A stretch of 64,000 nucleotides of DNA from CAVPLM01 sp963713545 (GTDB lineage Bacteria > Actinomycetota > Thermoleophilia > RBG-16-64-13): positions 1 to 64,000 of the forward strand of contig CAVQME010000008.1 of assembly GCA_963713545.1 (NCBI GenBank). Reading direction: 5' to 3'. Every line of letters starts with the position of its first letter. The first letter of the stretch is position 1. Positions 31,860 through 40,911 of this stretch are shown piece by piece. The notes beneath the pieces were generated by a model. The model was given only the letters and a program-made list of their open reading frames with translations. It searched no databases and was not told the origin of the DNA. A program made the position numbers and the translations under genes.

Positions 31860-33311
31860 CTACTGCCCTTGCCACTCGAAGATATGCAGCGTGCCGTCGG
31901 CCACGAAGGCAATGTGCTTGCTGCCCGCAGAGATGGCAGGCGACAGCCAGGGCGCATCGGTCTGCTCGGCCAGGACCTGCTCGTAGCCACCCGTGAGCCC
32001 GCGGGCCACGATCTCATAGGCGGCGCCATCGCCGCTTTCGATGGCTCGGTAGTAGGCCGCAAAGGTAGGAGCCGCTGTGGGATAGTCCCCGTCCGGGTCG
32101 ATCTCGCGCTCTTCTCCCGTCTTGAGATCGAGAAACTCAAGCCCGTTCTCCCAATACAATAGGCTATTGCCGGACACGGATGGTCGCCACGCGTCAGCGC
32201 TAATCAACCGTGGTCCCGCCGACAAGTCCATGAGGTCCAGAACGTATGTCCCGCCAGGATTGCCTGACGTAGCAGTATCTTCCCAGGCAAGATGCTGAAA
32301 CTCCACGCTGTAGGTCCAGGCGGCATCGCCCTTGATCGGGGCCACCGCCGAAGGCACGACTACCACGGGCTCGTCGGCCGTCTCGCTCCCGGGCCAACGT
32401 GCGTAGATCTGCATTTGCGAGTATTCCTCGGGATCCGCATCCCAGGAGCTTGATTCCACCCAGGTGACCCATACTCCCCCCGTCTGCGGATACTCGACAT
32501 TTCTATCTTCTCCCGCCACATCGACCTTGGGACCGTCGGGTAGCTCGTAGGAGTAGATGTGTTGGTCGGTGTAGGAGTCGCTGGTTTCGTCGTACGTACC
32601 CTCCCACCAGACGGCGTCGGTCCCATCGATATCGATCCAGCCGAATTCCGGGGCCTCTACGGGCAACTCGTACGACTTGCCCGAGTTCAAGTGGTACGCA
32701 TAGATTCCGGACCCGGAGTCTGTCTGCGCCTGCATGAGTAGCCAGCCGTCCGACACAGCCACCCCCTCAACCAAGCCAGGCGCGTCGGATATGTCCATCT
32801 CCGCCCACTCCCCGGCCGAGTCGCCGGGCAACCCTGCTGCGTCTGTGTCGCTGGCCGAACTGGTCGACGTGTCCGGTTCACTGGTGTCTGTGGTTTCCAG
32901 TTCGCTGTCACTCGTGGTGTCAGCCGCGGTCGTGCTTGTCTCAGGGATCGCCGAAGCAGTGGTGACGGCGACCCCGTCGTCCCCACACCCGGCCAGCAAT
33001 AGCGGCACGGCCACGGCCACCGCGATCACCACGATGGCTAGCGAGGCCAGAGTGATCAAAGAGCCCCGCCGGCTCTTGCCCTGGTGGGGACGCGGCGGAG
33101 AAGCCGAAGCGGCGACCGCTGGAGTTGGGGCGGTAGCGCCGCTGGGCAGAGGAACTAGCGTTCTCGCCGCGGTCGGGACCACGCTCGTGGCCACTATCGA
33201 GGCCGGAGCTGGACGTTCAGTCGCCGCGTCGGGTGGATCGACGGCAGCCCCGCAGTCGCGACAAAAGAGGGAACCATCGGGCACTTCTTTTCCACATGCG
33301 CCGCAGTACAT
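31860..33311 (-). CDS. Zinc-ribbon, membrane-anchored beta-propeller-like protein
   Basis: 483 residues from the ATG preceded by GGGGGT. Order: zinc ribbon CGACGKEVPDGSLFCRDCG, Pro/Ala linker, one helix (LITLASLAIVVIAVAVAVPL), a long Thr/Ser/Asp tether, then repeats such as VSDGWLLMQAQTDSGSGIYA, YHLNSGKSYELP and PAISAGSKHIAFVADGTLHI typical of TolB/PQQ-like beta-propellers. The layout (cytosolic zinc ribbon, external propeller) parallels the zinc-ribbon WG protein at 22.1 kb. It may sense or bind envelope components; no catalytic residues are recognised. Confidence 0.75.
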   Translation of the reverse strand: MYCGACGKEVPDGSLFCRDCGAAVDPPDAATERPAPASIVATSVVPTAARTLVPLPSGATAPTPAVAASASPPRPHQGKSRRGSLITLASLAIVVIAVAVAVPLLLAGCGDDGVAVTTASAIPETSTTAADTTSDSELETTDTSEPDTSTSSASDTDAAGLPGDSAGEWAEMDISDAPGLVEGVAVSDGWLLMQAQTDSGSGIYAYHLNSGKSYELPVEAPEFGWIDIDGTDAVWWEGTYDETSDSYTDQHIYSYELPDGPKVDVAGEDRNVEYPQTGGVWVTWVESSSWDADPEEYSQMQIYARWPGSETADEPVVVVPSAVAPIKGDAAWTYSVEFQHLAWEDTATSGNPGGTYVLDLMDLSAGPRLISADAWRPSVSGNSLLYWENGLEFLDLKTGEEREIDPDGDYPTAAPTFAAYYRAIESGDGAAYEIVARGLTGGYEQVLAEQTDAPWLSPAISAGSKHIAFVADGTLHIFEWQGQ

Positions 33312-33478
33312 GTCAACCCCCAAGCCGGAACGTTGGTTGCAGTGCCTCGCCGGTTACGGTCTGCCCGAACTGTTCTCTTACAATACCGCGCCTGACCGGA
33401 AAGCGCAGGCGACTATTGAGGCATTCTGCGCTGTTGGGTGATTCAGTAGTCGCGGGGGCCCCACGCCCGTTGTTGGCT

Positions 33479-33661
33479 TCATCTACTCGACGGTGATCGG
33501 CGCAGACGCCATCTTTGCGCGACGAAGTCGGCGACGATGGCGGCGTAGAAGCTCGGGGTTTGGCGTTCGGGGGTCGCGCTCTCGGTCAGCTTGTAGCTCT
33601 TATCCCTGGAAGGTAGCAGGGCCCGAAGGAACCAGATCACGACGCCGATTCCGTCAAGCAT
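33479..33661 (-). CDS. Possible small membrane protein
   Basis: 60 residues from an ATG (MLDGIGVVIWFLRALLPSRD...VADFVAQRWRLRRSPSSR). Translation of the upstream frame gives VTGFLGVLLM directly before it, which would make a full hydrophobic helix, so the true start is probably earlier at a non-ATG codon overlapping the methyltransferase end. The family is not recognised and coding status is uncertain. Confidence 0.35.
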   Translation of the reverse strand: MLDGIGVVIWFLRALLPSRDKSYKLTESATPERQTPSFYAAIVADFVAQRWRLRRSPSSR

Positions 33662-33684
33662 CAGAAGGACGCCCAGGAACCCGG

Positions 33685-34212
33685 TTACTCGCTGGGCTTC
33701 CGGCAGACGATCTGGGCCATGGCTCTTTGAGGGTTTTCCAGGAGACCTTCGAAATAATGAATGACTTGCCAGTCCTGAAACCAGTCGGCCAGCTCTCCGG
33801 GTTGCAGCAGATAGTCTGGATTATGAGGGTGGCCGTACTTGGGCTGTTCGCTGGTGAAGGTCTCGTAGATGAGGATTCCGTCTTTGCGAATTCCCTTTCG
33901 TATATGGGGGATGAGCGGCCGATAGAGGTAGTGGAAGACCAGAATCGCCCGGTAGAATTCCTCCTGAAGGGGGTTCCCACCGGTTTCCAGATCAGCCTCC
34001 CAGAATTGCACCTTGAGTCTCCGGTCTTCTGCCGACCTTCGGGCCACTTCCAGCGCTCCCGGGGATCGATCTGCAAGGATGACCGGCAGGTTCAAGCCGG
34101 CTAGGAAGAGCCCATTTTCCCCCGTGCCACAAGCCAGATCCAGGACGGGACCTTCCAGGTTCTTGTCCTCCAGGAGAGAGCTGAATCTATTTAGCAAAGG
34201 ATCGGTGGCCAC
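33685..34212 (-). CDS. Class I SAM-dependent methyltransferase
   Basis: 175 residues. Motif I is VLDLACGTGENGLFLAG; the acidic loop VILADRSPGALEVARRSAED follows; motif II-like AILVFHYLYRPLIPHI and ILIYETFTSEQPKYGHPHNP resemble TehB-like small methyltransferases. The sequence GHPHNPDYLLQPGEL is characteristic of that group (tellurite resistance or thiopurine-type substrates), but the substrate is not determinable. The start ATG lacks a strong ribosome site. Confidence 0.8.
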   Translation of the reverse strand: MATDPLLNRFSSLLEDKNLEGPVLDLACGTGENGLFLAGLNLPVILADRSPGALEVARRSAEDRRLKVQFWEADLETGGNPLQEEFYRAILVFHYLYRPLIPHIRKGIRKDGILIYETFTSEQPKYGHPHNPDYLLQPGELADWFQDWQVIHYFEGLLENPQRAMAQIVCRKPSE

Positions 34213-34263
34213 TCAGTACCTACCAAGCTCGACCGTTAGGGCCCGCGTCTGCCTTGAGTACGA

Positions 34264-34345
34264 AGCAATGCCCCTCTCCGCCGAGAAGAGCCGACAATGG
34301 CGTACCAAGCGCGACTCGCACGGCGGAAGTCCCTCGGGGCCTCCG
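34264..34345 (+). repeat. Degenerate copy of the dispersed repeat with alternative hairpin
   Basis: ATGCCCCTCTCCGCCGAGAA followed by GAGCCGACAATGGCG resembles CCCCTCTCCGC-TTAGGAAAGCC-AAGAATCGCG of copies E to H. It is followed by CGGAAGTCCCTCGGGGCCTC, a weakened form of the hairpin at 27901 and 49628. The T-loop is lost. The roughly 220 bases around it contain no gene. Confidence 0.4.
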
Positions 34346-34430
34346 TTTATCCGCGCAGCGGGGCCTCTTGCTGCCATCCCTGTGACGGACCCGGTATACC
34401 CGACCCGTCACCAACTGCGTGCGTTCGTTA

Positions 34431-34745
34431 CTACTGGGCCGACATCCGCCCGACCTCGGTGGCCAGATCAAGCGTGCGAATGCTCATTTCTTCGAGCAAC
34501 TCCCGAATCTTGGCGAGACGCTGCTTGAAACCGTCGCTCGCACGCCACTCCTCGACTGCGCGCTCGTCGGGCCACGCTCCAACGCTTCTGAAGCGGGCCG
34601 GGTCTTCCTTATCCCGCAACAGCATGCCCCACCCGTTGGGGCCGTATTCATTGGTGCTCCACTCGGCCAACTCCCGCCAAGCATCTACGAACTCTTGCTC
34701 GCGGCCTGGCTTCACATGCCAATCTCCAGACGTATAGACGGCCAT
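34431..34745 (-). CDS. ABM-like small protein
   Basis: 104 residues. MAVYTSGDWHVKPGREQEFV, DAWRELAEWSTNEYGPNGWG, LLRDKEDPARFRSVGAWPDE and AVEEWRASDGFKQRLAKIRE match antibiotic-biosynthesis-monooxygenase domain proteins, a dimeric alpha/beta barrel. Function unknown. It differs from the ABM-like protein at 27553 by having the R-F-x-S-V-x-x-W-P motif common in the putative-monooxygenase subgroup. Confidence 0.75.
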   Translation of the reverse strand: MAVYTSGDWHVKPGREQEFVDAWRELAEWSTNEYGPNGWGMLLRDKEDPARFRSVGAWPDERAVEEWRASDGFKQRLAKIRELLEEMSIRTLDLATEVGRMSAQ

Positions 34746-34981
34746 GATGGCCTCCTCCCGTAGGTGGTCTGCGTCTTCCTACTTCCCGTAATCGGGAGCG
34801 GGTAACCGTCGATCAGGCCATCCGGCCACGCGAGTCCGTTTCGATCCTGCAGCCGTTGGCAGAAGCCAAACAAACCGGATAGCAGGGCCGTGGCCAGACG
34901 GTGAGTGCAAATCGAGCATCGCCCGTTTATCATTCAGCAGAGAGCGCCCCCCCCCAGCCTCCCGACCGAAAGGAACTTCTG

Positions 34982-35941
34982 ATGCAGTACGGGGCGATTC
35001 CAGGCATCGACAAGCCCATCTCCCGGCTCGTGCAAGGCACCGGCATGATCGGGTCCGAGGAGCTGGAAGCCGGTTTTGCACTGCTGGACCAAGCCTTCGA
35101 ACTGGGCTGCACTGCTTTCGACACGGCCCGCGTCTATCGGAAGGGTGACAGCGAGCGTGTCCTCGGCGGCTGGATCGGAGAACGCGGGCTTCGCGAGCAG
35201 GTTGTGGTGATCAGCAAAGGTGTCGGCCTAGGCCCCGGCGATTCTCTGCGCGTGACCCCACAGAACGTCACGTCCGACCTGTATGACTCGCTGGAGTGCC
35301 TCGGGACGGAGTACATCGACCTCTACCTGCTTCACCGCGACGATCCCTCGGCCCCCGTCGGGCCCCTTATCGAGGTCCTCAACGAGCATCTGAGGGCAGG
35401 ACGAATCCGCGCCATCGGCGGCTCGAACTGGTCGCATGATCGCATCCAAGCTGCCAACGCCTACGCGGCCGAACGTGGGTTGGCACCCTTTGTCGCCAGC
35501 AGCCCGCAGTTCAGCCTTGCCGAACAACTGACCCCTCCCTGGGTCGCGAATCTTACCATCAGCGGCAGCCAAGGCGCGGATGCTCGCCGGTGGTATGAGA
35601 GGCAGCACTTCCCGGTGTTCGCGTGGTCCAGTCTCGCTGGTGGTTTCTTCTCGGGGCGCTTCCGTCGGGACAACTTGGAATCATTCAGCGATCAAGCAGA
35701 TGTTCGCTGTGTAGGGAGCTACGCGAGTGAAGCCAATTTCCAGCGGCTCGACCGGGCGAGGGAACTGGCCGGACGGAAGTCGGCGACGGTTCCCCAGATC
35801 GCTCTCGCCTACGTGCTCCGCCAGCCGCTGAACATCTTCGCAGTCACCGGGTGCGCCACAACTGCTGAATGCGCCGACAATGCCGGTGCCGTTGAGATCG
35901 AGTTGTCCGAAGAAGAACTCGCCTGGCTGGACGGTGGCTGA
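34982..35941 (+). CDS. Aldo/keto reductase
   Basis: 319 residues; ATG with AAGGA eight bases upstream. The catalytic tetrad is visible: Asp and Tyr in FDTARVYRKGDSERVLG, Lys in VVVISKGVG, His in YIDLYLLHRDDPS. The NADPH-binding C-terminus has VPQIALAYVLRQPLNIFAVT. It resembles bacterial AKRs reducing aldehydes or ketones. A small C-run precedes the start. It is followed by the CBS-ACT gene after 90 bases. Confidence 0.9.
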   Translation: MQYGAIPGIDKPISRLVQGTGMIGSEELEAGFALLDQAFELGCTAFDTARVYRKGDSERVLGGWIGERGLREQVVVISKGVGLGPGDSLRVTPQNVTSDLYDSLECLGTEYIDLYLLHRDDPSAPVGPLIEVLNEHLRAGRIRAIGGSNWSHDRIQAANAYAAERGLAPFVASSPQFSLAEQLTPPWVANLTISGSQGADARRWYERQHFPVFAWSSLAGGFFSGRFRRDNLESFSDQADVRCVGSYASEANFQRLDRARELAGRKSATVPQIALAYVLRQPLNIFAVTGCATTAECADNAGAVEIELSEEELAWLDGG

Positions 35942-36030
35942 TATAGGTTGGTGCTAGATTGTTTCGCTGGAGCGACGACTGGCGAAAGCCAAGGAAGACC
36001 ATGACAGAAGGAATGGGTTAGGGGGGCCAG

Positions 36031-36675
36031 ATGCTTGTTCGTGACCGAATGTCCAGAAATCCCCTTACCACGTACCCCGCAGCGAGCGTGCCCGACGCCT
36101 CGCAGGTGATGCAAGCCGGCAAGGTGCGCGCGCTTCCCGTCTTAGACAACAAGGGTCGACTGGTAGGCGTCGTGTCCCAGGAAGACGTGCGTAGGGTCTC
36201 ACCTTCTCCCGCGACTTCACTCAGCGTCTACGAGCTGAACTACCTGCTCGAGAAGATGAAGGTGGAAGAGGTGATGACGCGGGATGTCATCACGGTCACC
36301 GAGGACGTGGCCCTCGAAGAAGCCGGGTGCATCATGCTCGACAACAAGATCAGCGGCCTGCCCGTCATGCGCGACGGCGAACTGGTCGGGGTCATCACTG
36401 AATCACACCTGTTCAACGTCCTGATCGAGCTGTTTGGGGCGCGCAAGCCCGGCGTGCGTCTGACACTAAGTGTTCCCGAGATTCCGGGGTCGTTGGCCAA
36501 GATCACCAGCGCCATATCGGCCCTGGGGGGTATTTTTGTAGCCTTCGGAGAGATCGACCAACCCGAAGCGGGACGCCTCGTGGCCACCATGAAGGTCCAG
36601 AACGTTGATCGCGAAGATCTCGTCAAGGCCGTGCAACCCTTCGTGCTCGAGATCGAGGACGTTCGGGAGTCCTGA
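36031..36675 (+). CDS. CBS-pair and ACT-domain protein (AcuB-like)
   Basis: 214 residues; ATG after TAGGGGGGCCAG. The first CBS is MLVRDRMSRNPLTTYPAASV and ALPVLDNKGRLVGVVSQEDV; the second is VEEVMTRDVITVTEDVALEE and GLPVMRDGELVGVITESHLF. The ACT domain follows: LTLSVPEIPGSLAKITSAIS. AcuB-like proteins bind adenine nucleotides (CBS) and an amino acid (ACT) and regulate partner enzymes or transporters; the partner here is unknown. Confidence 0.9.
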   Translation: MLVRDRMSRNPLTTYPAASVPDASQVMQAGKVRALPVLDNKGRLVGVVSQEDVRRVSPSPATSLSVYELNYLLEKMKVEEVMTRDVITVTEDVALEEAGCIMLDNKISGLPVMRDGELVGVITESHLFNVLIELFGARKPGVRLTLSVPEIPGSLAKITSAISALGGIFVAFGEIDQPEAGRLVATMKVQNVDREDLVKAVQPFVLEIEDVRES

Positions 36676-36721
36676 TCCCGTTCACCCCCGCCATCGGTGG
36701 TTCGTCATCCGGGTGCTCGCG

Positions 36722-37606
36722 CTACCGCTGCTTACGTCCGAGGAAGGGGACCAGGACCGGTGTGCGCCTCTTGTAGGCCTCGTAGGCTTCCTGGCCGCCC
36801 CACGTGGCCTCGGCCTTCCTCTCGAGGAGCGGCACGCCGCTCACGCGGGTGATGAGCAGGTAGACGAAGACCGGCGAGATGAGAGTCGCGTACTGCCAGC
36901 CCCGGAGCACCGGCAGGGCGATGAGCGCGATGCCCACCCACAGCGTGATCTCGCCCAAGTAGTTGGGGTGCCGTGAGATCCCCCACAGGCCCGATGTGAT
37001 GAACGAGCCCTTGTTGGCGGGATCCGCTCGGAACCGGCTCTTCTGCCGGTCGGCGGTGGCTTCGAGCCCAAAACCGATCACCCACACGGCAAGGCCTGCG
37101 TACGCGAACACGTCGAGTCCCTCGGGCTCGGCCGACGTCACGGCCGCCAGCGCGGCGGCAAGCGTCAGGCTCACCCACAGTCCTTGCAGCGTCCAGGTCA
37201 AGAAGAGGCGGGAAAACGAGCGTTTGATCTCGTCGAAGCGGTCGTCTTTGCCCGCTCGGCGCACGCGGCGGAAGAGGAACGGCCCCAAGCGTCCTGCCCA
37301 CACGAGCACCAGCACGAGCAGCATGATCGAGCGGGCGTCGGTGGCCCCGCTCAGGATCACGGCGAGCACGATGCCCGAGATGTAGGTGAAGCTCCCCGTG
37401 AGATCGTAGTAGCGCTCGGTCTGCCCTAGGTAGGACGGTACGAAGGCCAGCCACTGCACGAGGAAGGCCCAGCAGACGATGAGGGCGAAGACCGGCATGC
37501 TGCCGACAGTGACCCCACCCTGGGAGCCCGCCCAAGCGACCAGGGCGCCGAGGAGAACGACCACGAGTGAAACGACGATCGCTGAGGCTCTCTTTTTGCC
37601 GGCCAT
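36722..37606 (-). CDS. DUF1295 / steroid 5-alpha-reductase-like membrane protein
   Basis: 294 residues with about seven helices. GLWGISRHPNYLGEITLWVG is the conserved cofactor-binding region of DUF1295 and isoprenylcysteine-methyltransferase-like proteins, followed by SGVPLLERKAEATWGGQEAY with YKRRTPVLVPFL. NADPH-dependent reductase or methyltransferase activity on a lipid is plausible but unproven. Convergent with the CBS-ACT gene. Confidence 0.88.
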   Translation of the reverse strand: MAGKKRASAIVVSLVVVLLGALVAWAGSQGGVTVGSMPVFALIVCWAFLVQWLAFVPSYLGQTERYYDLTGSFTYISGIVLAVILSGATDARSIMLLVLVLVWAGRLGPFLFRRVRRAGKDDRFDEIKRSFSRLFLTWTLQGLWVSLTLAAALAAVTSAEPEGLDVFAYAGLAVWVIGFGLEATADRQKSRFRADPANKGSFITSGLWGISRHPNYLGEITLWVGIALIALPVLRGWQYATLISPVFVYLLITRVSGVPLLERKAEATWGGQEAYEAYKRRTPVLVPFLGRKQR

Positions 37607-37667
37607 GGAATGCTCCTGTCGGACGGTTGCGGCTCACCCGGACTCGAAAGCAATGGTAACAGGGCGC

Positions 37668-37712
37668 GTCGCCCGAGTTCGGGGGCAACTTGGGGGGCAG
37701 ACTCGCTAGCGC
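37668..37712 (+). repeat. Tail part of the dispersed repeat
   Basis: GCCCGAGTTCGGGGGCAACT followed by TGGGGGGCAGACTCGC matches the GCGAGTTCGGGGGCAAACTCGC tail. It runs into GCTAGC repeats (GCTAGCGCGCTAGCACGCTA). No T-arm or hairpin is visible upstream. Confidence 0.6.
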
Positions 37713-37769
37713 GCTAGCACGCTAGCACGAAAGGACGGCAGCCACAGGGCCGCGACCGACGATACAGCA

Positions 37770-38339
37770 CTAAACAACAGACCCGGGTAGCTCCTCCGCG
37801 GGTGACGCATCACCTGCACCCTCTTGTTGGCCATCCGCGGTGAATCCCACGTGAAACTGGACGACGCCCTGCGGAATATGGCCATCCAGGGACAAGGCGA
37901 AGAAGACCTCTTCCGGTACTCCCTCATGGACAAGCCCTGGGACGTTCTGGAAACCGAAGCGCCTGTAGTACTCCGGATGTCCCACGAGGCAGCATCCCTG
38001 GGCACCAAGGTCCTTCAGACGTGACATCCCTTCCTTTATCAACGCGCTGCCGATCCCCTCTCGCTGGTACTCCGGCAGCACCGACACAGGCCCAAGTCCG
38101 TACCAGTTCGGACAACCGTCGGAAATCGTCACCGGGGAGAACGCGATATGTCCCACTACGCGCCCATCCACTTCAGCTACGAGCGAGACTGTGAGCGCCT
38201 TGGCAGCACGCAGTGCGGCAATGATGAATTGCTCCGTGTGATCGCTGATCGCCAGAGTCTTGAACGCTGAGACCGTGACCTCGGTGATGACCCCGACATC
38301 GGCGCTCGTTTCACTTCTGATCAGTATCTTGTCCGTCAC
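37770..38339 (-). CDS. GNAT-family N-acetyltransferase
   Basis: 189 residues from a GTG with GGAGATAC immediately upstream (TDKILIRSETSADVGVITEV). The acetyl-CoA loop is VLPEYQREGIGSALIKEGMS, preceded by YGLGPVSV and followed by LVGHPEYYRRFGFQ, as in YhbS-like putative acetyltransferases. An upstream frame adds 26 residues without a ribosome site. Single gene between two tail copies of the repeat. Confidence 0.88.
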   Translation of the reverse strand: MTDKILIRSETSADVGVITEVTVSAFKTLAISDHTEQFIIAALRAAKALTVSLVAEVDGRVVGHIAFSPVTISDGCPNWYGLGPVSVLPEYQREGIGSALIKEGMSRLKDLGAQGCCLVGHPEYYRRFGFQNVPGLVHEGVPEEVFFALSLDGHIPQGVVQFHVGFTADGQQEGAGDASPAEELPGSVV

Positions 38340-38376
38340 GTATCTCCGAAAGGCCGACGTTTGCCGTATTTCAAGT

Positions 38377-38420
38377 GAGACCGGGTTTTCGCGTCTTTCG
38401 GGCGAGTTCGGGGGCACTTG
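38377..38420 (+). repeat. Hairpin-tail remnant of the dispersed repeat
   Basis: GAGACCGGGTTTTCGCGTCT, TTCGGGCGAGTTCGGGGGCA, CTTG. The right arm of the hairpin and the tail are exact; the left arm and tRNA part are missing. Confidence 0.7.
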
Positions 38421-38545
38421 ACCGCGTCATCGAACTTGCAGCAAGGTTCGAGCATTCCCCAAAACCGATATGGCCGGTGCTCTTGATGCAGGTCTTTCGC
38501 CGGTTTCGATCTTATCCTGCACGTCCATTTCCCCCTTATGAGGAA

Positions 38546-38878
38546 CTAACGAAACTCGATCCTGACACCAGGATGTTTATTCAGTAGGAGCTTGCTTATT
38601 TCTTTCTTTTCAATGTCATTCTCGATCGTCTCAATCTCAAAATATGCCTCATCCGTTTTTGGTTGGGAGTCATATTCATCAATAACATACCCCTCAACCC
38701 GCAGATAGCTCCAACTCCCTACCCCGCAGCATGATGCCTCGACACAGTAATTACCTAGTATGAATAACAGTCTCCTGCCATTGTATTCAATGAACGCCTC
38801 TTCAAGAGGCACGTAGTATCCCGATGGTGCCATCACCTCGTTGCCGAAATCCTCAGATACGTATATTGATCTCGCCAC
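38546..38878 (-). CDS. AT-rich hypothetical protein
   Basis: 110 residues: YVSEDFGNEVMAPSGYYVPL, EEAFIEYNGRRLLFILGNYC, VEASCCGVGSWSYLRVEGYV and DEAYFEIETIENDIEKKEIS, ending NKHPGVRIEFR. The DNA is clearly poorer in GC than all neighbours, with AT-ending codons and many Ile, Lys and Asn, so recent transfer from a lower-GC host is likely. Three Cys in VEASCCG could bind metal. Family not recognised; similar small proteins are known from archaea and Firmicutes. Confidence 0.65.
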   Translation of the reverse strand: MARSIYVSEDFGNEVMAPSGYYVPLEEAFIEYNGRRLLFILGNYCVEASCCGVGSWSYLRVEGYVIDEYDSQPKTDEAYFEIETIENDIEKKEISKLLLNKHPGVRIEFR

Positions 38879-39072
38879 TTCTGTCCCGCCTCTTCTGCCG
38901 GTGATTCAACGCCGTCGTTTCTCGACCTACAACTCGTTCTACAGCCGGAGTTGTGCCGATGCGAAGAGGCCCCGGCCCTACGGTCACTATCCTACTACGG
39001 CGAGCGGACTGGGCAGCCGGGAGGTCACATCCGCGATAGACTGAGAAGAGGATCTTTCCGAAAGGACGGGCC

Positions 39073-39456
39073 ATGGCCGAACAGGGTGACGGACTGAACC
39101 GATGGATCGGACGGGAGTTGTTCGACGCGAACGCCCGCAAGATCGGCACGATCACCGGCCTTGGCTTTCCACGCAGGAAGTTCGGCACTATGTGGCTGCT
39201 GGTGGAGACCGCCGGCGCCGACAAGATACCCGTGCCCCTCATCGGGATCCGTTCTTCGGGCGATCGTCTGGTGCTGCCGTACCCCAAGTCCTACGTAGAG
39301 GGCGGGCCCACCATCGTGCAGAACCGGCCGCTCTCGCAGGAGGAGTTCCGCCGACTGGGGCTGCACTACGGCTTCGACGACGAACTGCCGGGGGCCACGT
39401 GCTGCCAGAGCTGCGGCCTCTGCCGGGCGCGGAGACAAGCGGACCGCTCCCGGTAA
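39073..39456 (+). CDS. PRC-barrel-like domain protein with Cys-rich tail
   Basis: 127 residues; ATG after AAAGGACGGGCC. GRELFDANARKIGTITGLGF, GTMWLLVETAGADKIPVPLI and RLVLPYPKSYVEGGP match PRC-barrel (RimM/H-subunit-like) beta-barrels. The C-terminus has a CCQSCGLC cluster that may bind zinc. The function is unknown; PRC-barrel proteins often associate with RNA or regulate complexes. Confidence 0.75.
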   Translation: MAEQGDGLNRWIGRELFDANARKIGTITGLGFPRRKFGTMWLLVETAGADKIPVPLIGIRSSGDRLVLPYPKSYVEGGPTIVQNRPLSQEEFRRLGLHYGFDDELPGATCCQSCGLCRARRQADRSR

Positions 39457-39495
39457 CCAGAGGCAGAGTGGGCAATCCGCCGGCACGAGGGCTCA

Positions 39496-40767
39496 TCAGG
39501 AAGGTGCCCCTTCGTCGAGAGCCGTCGCCTGTGACTCTGCCCGTGACGCCAGCTTGGCCTCATCCAGCGCCACGCGCCCGGCCGTCCGCTGCTTCTCAGG
39601 ATTCAGGCGCTGCGTGACCCCGACCATGACCAGCGCAGCAGCGCAGGCGATGAAGAAGGGAATCTGGTAGCCGACGAAATTCAGAATGATCCCCGCCGCC
39701 ACCGGCACCACGATGGCTGTGGCATGGAGAATGGTGACTCCCACCGCCAGGCTGGGGGCGATCTCCTCGGGAACGGCGATCTTGCGCAGGTAGGTCGATG
39801 CGCCGATGGTGGAGAACTGGGAGATGAAGGAGTAGATGACGTAGAAGACGCAGGCCGCGTACACCTGGCCCGACAAGGCGTAGCCGCCCAGCGCGACCAC
39901 GTAGCCGATGTTGATAGCCTGCAAGACCCGCCGCTCGCCGAGGCGGTCGATCAGCCGCCCCACGTAAGACGAGGACACGATGCCGACGAACGTGACCGTC
40001 AGCAGGAGGATGGAGATATCCTCGACCCCGAGCTTGAACCGGTTGACCAGCACCCAGAGGCCGAATGAGAAGAAGATCTGTTGGCGTACGCCGTCGAGCA
40101 GGTTAAGGAGATAGTAGTAGCGATAGTCCTTGCGCCACACGAGGGGTTCTCGCCTGGGCGCCACCTTGCGTTCCTCCCCGTCGCTCAGGTGGGGGAAGGG
40201 AAAGATGGCGACGGCTCCGACGAAGGCGACCAAGCCGATGAGGACGAACGTCATCTCGTACGACAGCAGGTCGAAGTGGAAGATAAGGAAGACGACCACC
40301 AGGGCTACGAACGTGCCGACCTGGTTGAAGGCCGCCATGCGTCCGAGCACGTGGCCGCTTCTCTCCTGCGTCGTGAGGCTCATGCCGAGTGAGTACTGGG
40401 TCTGCAGTATGGTGTGCATCCCAAAGCTACTGATGAGGATCCACGGGATCACCGTCACGAAGCTGGTGGCGATGCCGAAGAGCCCAAACCCGAGGGCCAG
40501 GAGGAACATGGCGCCCGAGGTCAGCCGCGGTATCGATACCCGGTAGAGGAGCGCCATGAGCAGAATGAGAGTGAGCCCTCCGAATTCGCGGATGGCCGTC
40601 ATGTAGCCGAACTGGGGCCCGCTGAAGTCGAGGACGTCCTCGAAGAAGTTGGTGATGACGTTGTTGTGCGCGCTGTAAGCGAAGCCGTACGTGAGCTGCA
40701 TCGTCGCGAGCATGATGAACCCACGGCCCGCTGGGCTCTTCCATGACTCGCGGAGGCGATCGATCAT
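39496..40767 (-). CDS. MFS transporter
   Basis: 423 residues with 12 predicted helices. FIMLATMQLTYGFAYSAHNN, IREFGGLTLILLMALLYRVS, MLATM, ERSGHVLGRMAAFNQVGTFV (loop 2/3-like) and SYVGRLIDRLGERRVLQAIN (loop 8/9-like) fit major facilitator proteins. The substrate cannot be assigned. The C-terminus is a polar tail ending ATALDEGAPS. Convergent with the PRC-barrel gene. Confidence 0.88.
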   Translation of the reverse strand: MIDRLRESWKSPAGRGFIMLATMQLTYGFAYSAHNNVITNFFEDVLDFSGPQFGYMTAIREFGGLTLILLMALLYRVSIPRLTSGAMFLLALGFGLFGIATSFVTVIPWILISSFGMHTILQTQYSLGMSLTTQERSGHVLGRMAAFNQVGTFVALVVVFLIFHFDLLSYEMTFVLIGLVAFVGAVAIFPFPHLSDGEERKVAPRREPLVWRKDYRYYYLLNLLDGVRQQIFFSFGLWVLVNRFKLGVEDISILLLTVTFVGIVSSSYVGRLIDRLGERRVLQAINIGYVVALGGYALSGQVYAACVFYVIYSFISQFSTIGASTYLRKIAVPEEIAPSLAVGVTILHATAIVVPVAAGIILNFVGYQIPFFIACAAALVMVGVTQRLNPEKQRTAGRVALDEAKLASRAESQATALDEGAPS

Positions 40768-40911
40768 CGTGCGGACGACGGCACTGGGTCCTCTTCCTCT
40801 CCAAGCATGTCGTCGGTCATCTTAGGCCGCAAGAGCGACAACCTGCAAGCGTTTGCGGGCATTCTCGCGTCGTCCTGCGCTATTCTGGGCAGGACGACGA
40901 AGGGAGGAGTG

